Shown piece by piece: positions 58,259-64,000 of a stretch of 64,000 bases of DNA (positions within the stretch are counted from its first letter, which is position 1; each line of letters starts with the position of its first letter). The stretch lies in NCBI GenBank assembly GCA_037962975.1, contig CM075675.1, forward strand, positions 44,438,501-44,502,500, written 5' to 3'. The notes beneath the pieces were generated by a model. It was not told the origin of the DNA, did no database searches, and saw only the letters and a program-made list of their open reading frames with translations. The stretch is from Clitoria ternatea (taxonomy: Eukaryota; Streptophyta; Magnoliopsida; Fabales; Fabaceae). Both the position numbers and the translations under genes were made by a program.

Positions 58259-59339
58259 ATGGCAAGGTCAAATGTTTCAATCGAGTCTTCCTCGTCTATG
58301 AAGATTCAACACATTCAGTGTAGGTGTGGGAGCACCCTACACTTCTTGTTTCAAAAACAAAAAAGAGCAATGAAAGGACCTTTTGGAGGAGTCCATTTTC
58401 TTGGTAAGTGGAAGAATGTCATTGTTTTCGCTTAGGGTTTTCATAACTGGGGTTTTTATGGTATGTATTGTCTTGTCTCAAAGTAATAATGATTGTGAGT
58501 TTTTTAAGTGGGCTCCTACTACTCAGGTTGAAGGGAGTAACAATTGTACCTACAAGTGGGACCTGGAAAAGATGTGTGAGGAATTTCAGACGAAAAATTA
58601 ATGCAAAAATTAAAACTAAGTTGGTGGCTGAGAAGACCAAATCTTTAGTGTTGGTGATAGTTACCATTGTTTCCTTGGCCATTACGTTGACCATGATTAG
58701 GGATGAAAATGGGTCAGGGCAGGCCAGACTTTGAAAGGTTTGAGTCTGACCTGTATCAAATTTTTAAGGCCTAAGTTTGGCCTATTAGTCTATCATAGGT
58801 TTTTTTTTTTAAGGTCTGGTCAGACATGTTTAAAGGTCTGGCTTGTTTGAAAGTCTGTTTATAGTGAAACTTCTAAAAGGCAAAAAACAACTTAAAGAAA
58901 ATTATGTTCTCCCCTCTTCTAATTTTTTTAATTGTAAATTTGTAATATTATTTTATATTATGTAAATATAAATATGCAATATATATATATAATTTTATGT
59001 TATAAAAATATTATATATATATATATAACTAATTAATAATTAATTTAATTAAACAGACTAACCTATTGGGCATTAAAGGCTTTTTAGAAATCCTATAGCC
59101 TGACCTGTTTAGTTTAAAAGACCTTTTTAAAAGCCTAAGTCTAACTTTCTAGTCCGACAAGTCTAGCCAATGTAGACTTTAAATGGGTCGGGCCACAAGC
59201 CCCCGACGAACAACTTGGCTCATTTCCATCCCTAACCGTGATGATGTTTTATGTAGCAACAACCATTAAGGAGAAATGGGTTAATGGGGGCTGGATTTTG
59301 AGGTTAAAACCTGTGTTTGTAAGAAGACCTTTGTATTAA
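58259..59339 (+). pseudogene. GRF-type zinc-finger protein gene, broken
   Basis: Starts MARSNVSIESSSS and HIQCRCGS, the first Cys pair of a GRF finger. A shifted frame gives LLVSKTKKSNERTFWRSPF, matching the T..N..R.FW.CP part with the Cys replaced by Ser. Then NNDCEFFKWAPTTQVEG gives the last Cys and FFKW. A coiled-coil (KINAKIKTKLVAEKTKSL) and a membrane-like segment (VLVIVTIVSLAITLT) follow, the usual end of these small plant proteins. At least two frameshifts and a stop separate the parts, and a MITE (58698-59234) splits the tail, which resumes MMFYVATTIKEKWVNGGWI to TAA at 59337-59339. Function of this family is unclear. Confidence 0.7.
58698..59234. mobile_element. hAT-type MITE in the GRF pseudogene
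   Basis: 537 bp with inverted ends TAGGGATGAAAATGGG and TAGGGATGGAAATGAG. Flanked by ACCATGAT (58690-58697) and ACCGTGAT (59235-59242), an 8-bp duplication with one change. Interior carries inverted AGGTCTGGTCAGAC / CTGACCTG-type and GGCCTAAG phrases. Removing it rejoins the GRF tail in frame. Confidence 0.8.
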
Positions 59340-59679
59340 ATAGGGTTTATAAAAAAACTCCTATAATATTAAGGGTTTAGGGTTTAGCCCCTATTGGATG
59401 TAGGTTTTGTTATAAGTCTATATTTGTTATGTTGTTTTGGTTTGTAATCAACAAATATTCTAATAGAATAAACAATGTTATGGTTTGGTTAGTTCATTAT
59501 GTTTTGACTAAAAGCAAATTAAGTGCAAATACATACAAAATTAAATAAAACCTCAAAATGAAATGAAACCTCAAATGAGTTAATCAACATGTTATATTCA
59601 CACAATAGAAGAACTTTTTGGTCAGGTTCCCACTAATACATAAGTTTTGTATTTTCAACAGAATAAAAAGGAAAAAAAT

Positions 59680-59970
59680 TTAATTGTTGTTGACACTTTG
59701 CTGAGTGTTTGGGAAGTCATAGGGCTCAGTTGTGGTCTCTGGTTGGACAGGGACTTCAACTGTCACAGTCCTACTTGCCCTTCCCCTTCCCCTTCCCTTT
59801 CCCTTTCTTCTTCCTCTTCCTCTTAGTCTACCCCTTCCTGATGTTGTTGTTGTGGCAGCTTGGTCTGCAAGTGCATTAGATTGAGCAGAAATATCAGTTT
59901 ATGAAGGTGCATCGGGTTGTATAGGTGCATCAGTTCCTGTTGGGTGATGAGCATCATCTGTGGCTTCCAT
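59680..59970 (-). pseudogene. Gly/Arg/Lys-rich tail fragment, transposase-like
   Basis: Minus-strand ATG at 59970 after an acceptor-like TTTTTTCAG. Reads MEATDDAHHPTGTDAPIQPD, one stop, then Ala/Thr-rich sequence, the basic run GRGRLRGRGRKKGKGKGR, and a tail ending NTQQSVNNN. Such tails end MuDR-like transposase proteins in plants, but low complexity prevents a firm call. Confidence 0.3.
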
Positions 59971-61050
59971 CCTTGTGTTCTGAAAAAACAATGGAACATA
60001 ATTATTAGGGAGATTTGATCTACATATTCTATAGTGAGGATGTATGAATAATGTGTATCTCTGAGTTCAGTCAGAGCTCAAAGTCTTCCATCTTGAGGTC
60101 TGAGATTTTCATCGCTGATTCGTGTTAGATGGCAAATTCAGGTGTTATCTATAAAGATACTCTAAAGCATAAGTCAGTAATGAATTCAACACCAGAGCAT
60201 TATAAGTATTAAATGTTGTACCTTGTGTGTTATGTGGATATTTATAGGCATGTGTTAAGGGGATAAACCCTACTGTAAAGTCTATCATTGCCAGTCTACT
60301 TGGTACAGAAGATTGTCATGCTGAGTCTTTTTCTGGCACATTGGAAGCCTTTTGATCTGGTATGTACTCATAATCTTTGTTCCCTAAATCGGTCATAATG
60401 GACTTGGGTAACGAAAGTTTAAATTTCATTACTTGCAGCTCTTCCACTGCCAATGTCACTTTATGGGATTAGTACCAATGTTTTATCTTGAGGCTAGAGC
60501 CGGTATCATGCCCAAATCATTTTCCCCCCACTTTGTTGAAATGAAGTGCATCACTTTAATGGGCTATTTTACTCCTTTATTCTGTAGTCAAAAAAATATT
60601 TTGAAAATTGTTAATAAGTTACCTGTTAGGTGTTGCTGCTTTGCATCTCGTATCAAACATCAGAGGGCCCGTTATTAGCTGGTATGGATGAAATTTTTAT
60701 AGTGAAGACTAATACATGACACGTGGTATCCGTTGAATGGATGTGGCACTTTATCTTCCGGCGTACCGTTACATCCCCGTGTTTGGACCAAAATGGTGCA
60801 TCTACAGTCGCATGTTGGGCTGCGTCTGTTCACCTTTTGGTCTATTTCCCCAAGTTCTCCCAATAAATAAGAGGCCAAGGCTTATGGTAATTTGCTTGAA
60901 ATCTTGATTGTGATAGCCCTGTCTCTCCTCTGTTAGCAACTGACATTCCATTGGCTCGTACCAAGAAAACAACTTGTAAAGCACCCCAAGGTAGTCCATT
61001 TATCCCGGTTCTTTCTTAAAATTCTATACTTTCTTTAATCTCTTATAACA

Positions 61051-63290
61051 TGTCAACTCGAGATAAGGGAAACGACCACATGAGTGACAATTCTATAGAG
61101 ATCGTCTTTAAACCATTGTCATAGTCATTTATGGGAACCAAGTAAAATCACGATTTTGTTAATGGATATATGTAGGTAGGCTAGGAAGGGCCCTAGGGAA
61201 GCCACACGAGCCACGCTGAGGTCCTTGTTGGGGTGACTTTATATTTTGGGATGGTGGAATCTTAGAGGGAAGAGCGATGCTGACCCCTAGAGATGACATT
61301 CTCCTCTGAATAAGATTAGTCAATTTTTTCGTCATCGACAGCAAGGTCACCTATGACCACATCGTCTTATTCCTAGGAACTAGACACCAACTTCTTGTAC
61401 TATTGCACTGACAACATTGTTTTTTTACCAGTGTTATCCCTTTTTGAAACATGTAGTGTGAGGGATGGCCGCTGAAGAAACACAGTTTGAGATGGAGAGC
61501 CATCGTGTGGTGATAAATCTAATGGATTCTAACATGATAGCAGACCAAATTAATTGACTAGCCTGAAAGGCGAAGAATCCATACTTTTGGGTCTATTGTG
61601 AGGTCATGTTTGTCTATAGTCGTCATGCACACATTAATAAAGGACGGATCTGCCATATCCCTAGGGACTGGATCATTTTTTGCTACATGATTTCAAGATG
61701 AGGGTGTTACAATTTTTGGAGATCGCCCTCAACCAACTCTATCTGAATGAACGAGGTTTAATAATTGCCTTGGAGGTCCTTGCCAACTATCTTGGGTTCA
61801 CTCCAACCGTAGTGATGTTCTTTTGCTACGCTCGTGTCTTAAGGCGAGGCAACCCCGGTGGCAGCCTAAGAGTCGTCAACTTATAGTGTCAAAGCAATAT
61901 CGTTAATTTTTGAAGCATTCGTTGAGTCAGTAAAACTCGTCGAAGTCTCCTTCAAATAATCATTTTTTAAGGTTTGCGTGAAGCTAGATTGTCCAGTGTT
62001 TTGGAAGAACTCAGATGGCTCTTTGAAGTTTTACACCTAATGAACCCATCATCACTTCCTGCTAGAGGACGAGGCATATTTGGTGAAGGATGAAAAACTA
62101 AGCGACAGATCCCGCTTAGTGTTCGACGCTTTGCATGAGATATCCTAGGCTGGTCCCTTGAAGTGTCAGGCCTTACTTGGTTCGATTAAGAAAATAACTG
62201 AGTATTTGGTTTCTCTAGTTAAATATACTTATATTATTAATAAGTTAAAAAATTTTATGGGCGGTATTTGATCTCTTTTTTTTTTGCTTTTTTTACAAGG
62301 AGCATGGGTGGGAGTGTGCTTGACCAGCTTTAGGGAATAATTGGGGTGGTTAATACCAATCTTAAGGTGGAAAATCAAATTCTACCATAACTTAAGAAAA
62401 AAGGCAAAAAAGGTTTCCATTCCTTTTGATAATTCTATCCTTTTCCCAGAGAAGAAGAAGCAGACCCGGGAGGAAACGGGGGCTCCGGAAGAAAAGGAAG
62501 ATAGAATAGTCTGCTCAACAGGACAAAGGGAAAGGTATGACAACCCTGACTATAGAGAAGGATAGGACAGGCCGAGTTGAACCTGAAACCCTGATCATTC
62601 CCTCTAACATGAAAAGCGATAAGGACTATCTTCATTTACTAGAGCCCAATGAAGGTGCTCCTAAGGAAATCACCCTCTCCTTCCGTCTTAAAGACGGATT
62701 GAGCACTAAAGATCTAGACTACTCCCTCAATGAAATGGTATAGTCTACTTTGAAGAGCCTCTCTGTCCTTCATTCTTCCACTACTAATGGTGTAATAACG
62801 GAGATTGATCGCCTTTACTAGAAATGCTCAGGTGTTGGAAACCTAAGGCAAGATCCATAACCGTCTTAAGGAATTGAATGAGAAAAATACTAGTTTGGAG
62901 GTAACGATGTCAAAATTAAAGACCAGGGAGGAAGAGGCGAAGGGGAAGTGAAACGGCTCAGGATTAAGGTAGAGCGCTTGAAGAAAGAAAAAGCAGACCT
63001 CAAAACTGAGAAAGAGGGGTTGCAAAAAGATTTAAAGAATAAGGACTCCAGTTACCAAACCAATGTATGCCTATTTTGGCATGACGTAGTGGAATATTTA
63101 GCGATGCAATTCACCAAGTGATACATCAGAATCATGGTCTTTCGCTTAACCTTAACGGAATTGTTTTTTGTAACAAATTCCACCAGGGTGAGTTGGTGAT
63201 TAAGGTTAATGGGGAAGAGTACGAATGACCTATTTCGCTTTATCCCACTGCCCGATGACCAAGAACAAATTTTTGAGTAATGTGAGTGTC
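61051..63290 (+). pseudogene. gag-like 'putative gypsy type transposon' (Transposase_28) gene, decayed
   Basis: Readable pieces in order: MSTRDKGNDHMSDNSIEIV (61051); DFKMRVLQFLEIALNQLYLN then VLANYLGFTPTVVMFFCYAR (61680-61840), the conserved LxxL..AP.QLHPN-type block of this family; SDRSRLVFDALHEIS (about 62110); ALLGSIKKITEYLVSL; a charged region EKDRTGRVEPETLIIPSNMK (62560); and a coiled coil RLRIKVERLKKEKADLKTEK (62950). Frames change and many stops intervene. Confidence 0.6.
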
Positions 63291-63767
63291 ATAGTCATAT
63301 CAAGGTAAATGTTGATAAAAATTTCAACTAGAGTAATCGTCCCTCTTCCTCTCTAGCCATCTAAAGAAACTTTTTTATTGTTTTTCTGTAGCACATTATA
63401 TTGGGATAGGCTCTGTGCATTTTTTTGTTTTTATAGGAATCGTGTAAGGCCGAAGTGCCTTCTTGTTTGTTTACCATTTTTGTATTTTAGGTAGTAGACC
63501 TATGATTCTTATAAAAACAATGGAACCGAAGTATGTATATAAGGAAAAACTATTTTTGCTTAATTCGTACTTATGATCCTGACGATGTTAGTTATATTTT
63601 GTGATATGTTAAGTAATCTTCTTATATTGGTCTTGCAAGTATTATGAGTTTTGGCTTTACTCAAGCGTTCATATAAGTGTCACATTGACTAGTCTTGTGG
63701 AATATTGAGCTTTTAGACAAGTCATTCTCATGTCGAAATTATTGTTATAAGTTCCACAACAGTTAGT

Positions 63768-63960
63768 GCGCCACTCGTTGGGGTCCGGTCAATCACTTTT
63801 AGTGGGTGATTGATTGTTCCACTTGTTAAGGCCATGTTGCCTGTTGTTGGGGTTCGGTTAATCACTCTCAACGGGTGATTGACTCTTCCACTCATCGGGG
63901 CGATATTGCTTTTCGTTAGGGTCTGGTCAATCACTCTTAGTGGGTGATTTACTTTTCCAC
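63768..63960. repeat. three copies of a 69-bp repeat
   Basis: GGGGT(C/T)CGGT(C/T)AATCACT recurs at 63780, 63849 and 63918. Each unit holds the interrupted palindrome AATCACTCT...GGGTGATT and ends TTCCACT(T/C)(G/A)T. The array continues towards the window edge. Confidence 0.85.
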
Positions 63961-64000
63961 TTGTTTTGGTGAATTTGAATATTGGTAAGAAAATAAAACA

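Larger units (their letters stand above)
60050..64000 (+). mobile_element. LARD-like gypsy retrotransposon, 5' part, runs off the window
   Basis: An LTR-like region (about 60050-60690) includes ATCTATAAAGATACTCTAAA, shared with the repeats at 7945 and 9640. A leader follows, then an ATG at 61051 opening MSTRDKGNDHMSDNS and a long gag-like region broken by stops (to about 63290). Tandem repeats lie at 63768-63960. No protease, polymerase or integrase is visible. Elements with this gag-like protein and no pol are common large derivatives in plants. The 5' edge is uncertain. Confidence 0.55.

Noticed and set aside
58383..58734. Open frames of 72 and 88 codons taken as separate small genes
   Set aside because: Both are pieces of one GRF zinc-finger gene in different frames, and the second runs into the MITE.
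1..64000. A wholly new defence or enzymatic system
   Set aside because: All recognisable coding sequence belongs to known plant genes or transposon families. The unusual content is the nesting and gene capture, not a new protein system.

Overview
The window reads as nuclear DNA of a flowering plant, most likely a eudicot and probably a legume. Genes have short exons with GT-AG introns, intergenic DNA is AT-rich, and the LTR retroelements use the plant Met-tRNA primer site. Three host loci are recognisable. LNK2 (+, 22992-40167) is a clock and light co-activator gene. An RNA polymerase subunit 5 gene most like NRPE5 of Pol V (-, 57788-44670) converges on it tail to tail. A broken GRF zinc-finger gene (+, 58259-59339) lies just upstream of NRPE5. 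The species call is inference; the gene calls rest on protein motifs that continue across splice junctions.

Almost everything else is transposon. 1-5464 holds the end of a CACTA element abutting a gypsy-type LTR with its primer site. 7.6-10.2 kb holds a MITE and a decayed pair of LTR-like direct repeats. 12.7-13.8 kb holds a relic of the CACTA Transposase_24 protein. 14715-18492 is a solo LTR with a perfect 5-bp target duplication (TSD), followed by a Harbinger-type MITE. LNK2 intron 1 is 12.1 kb and packed with three Copia pieces, an hAT derivative inside a Copia gag, and two TRIM elements that share one target site. LNK2 intron 4 carries a third TRIM and a Copia RNase H relic. A tRNA-derived SINE lies between LNK2 and NRPE5.

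The most striking structure is in the last intron of NRPE5. A hAT element (45136-55187, 8-bp TSD) carries an almost complete but disabled transposase gene. Inside its 3' part sits a 6.3-kb CACTA element (48740-55056, 3-bp TSD). That CACTA has TAGCGACGG subterminal arrays, the last exon of a Transposase_24-type protein, and antisense fragments of two unrelated host genes (a BPA1-like and a CIP1-like gene). The intron has therefore grown from about 0.8 kb to 10.9 kb while all four NRPE5 exons stay in frame (215 residues).

The right end (60-64 kb) is the 5' part of a LARD-like gypsy retrotransposon with a decayed gag-like gene and 69-bp tandem repeats. No tRNA, rRNA, CRISPR or prokaryotic feature was seen.
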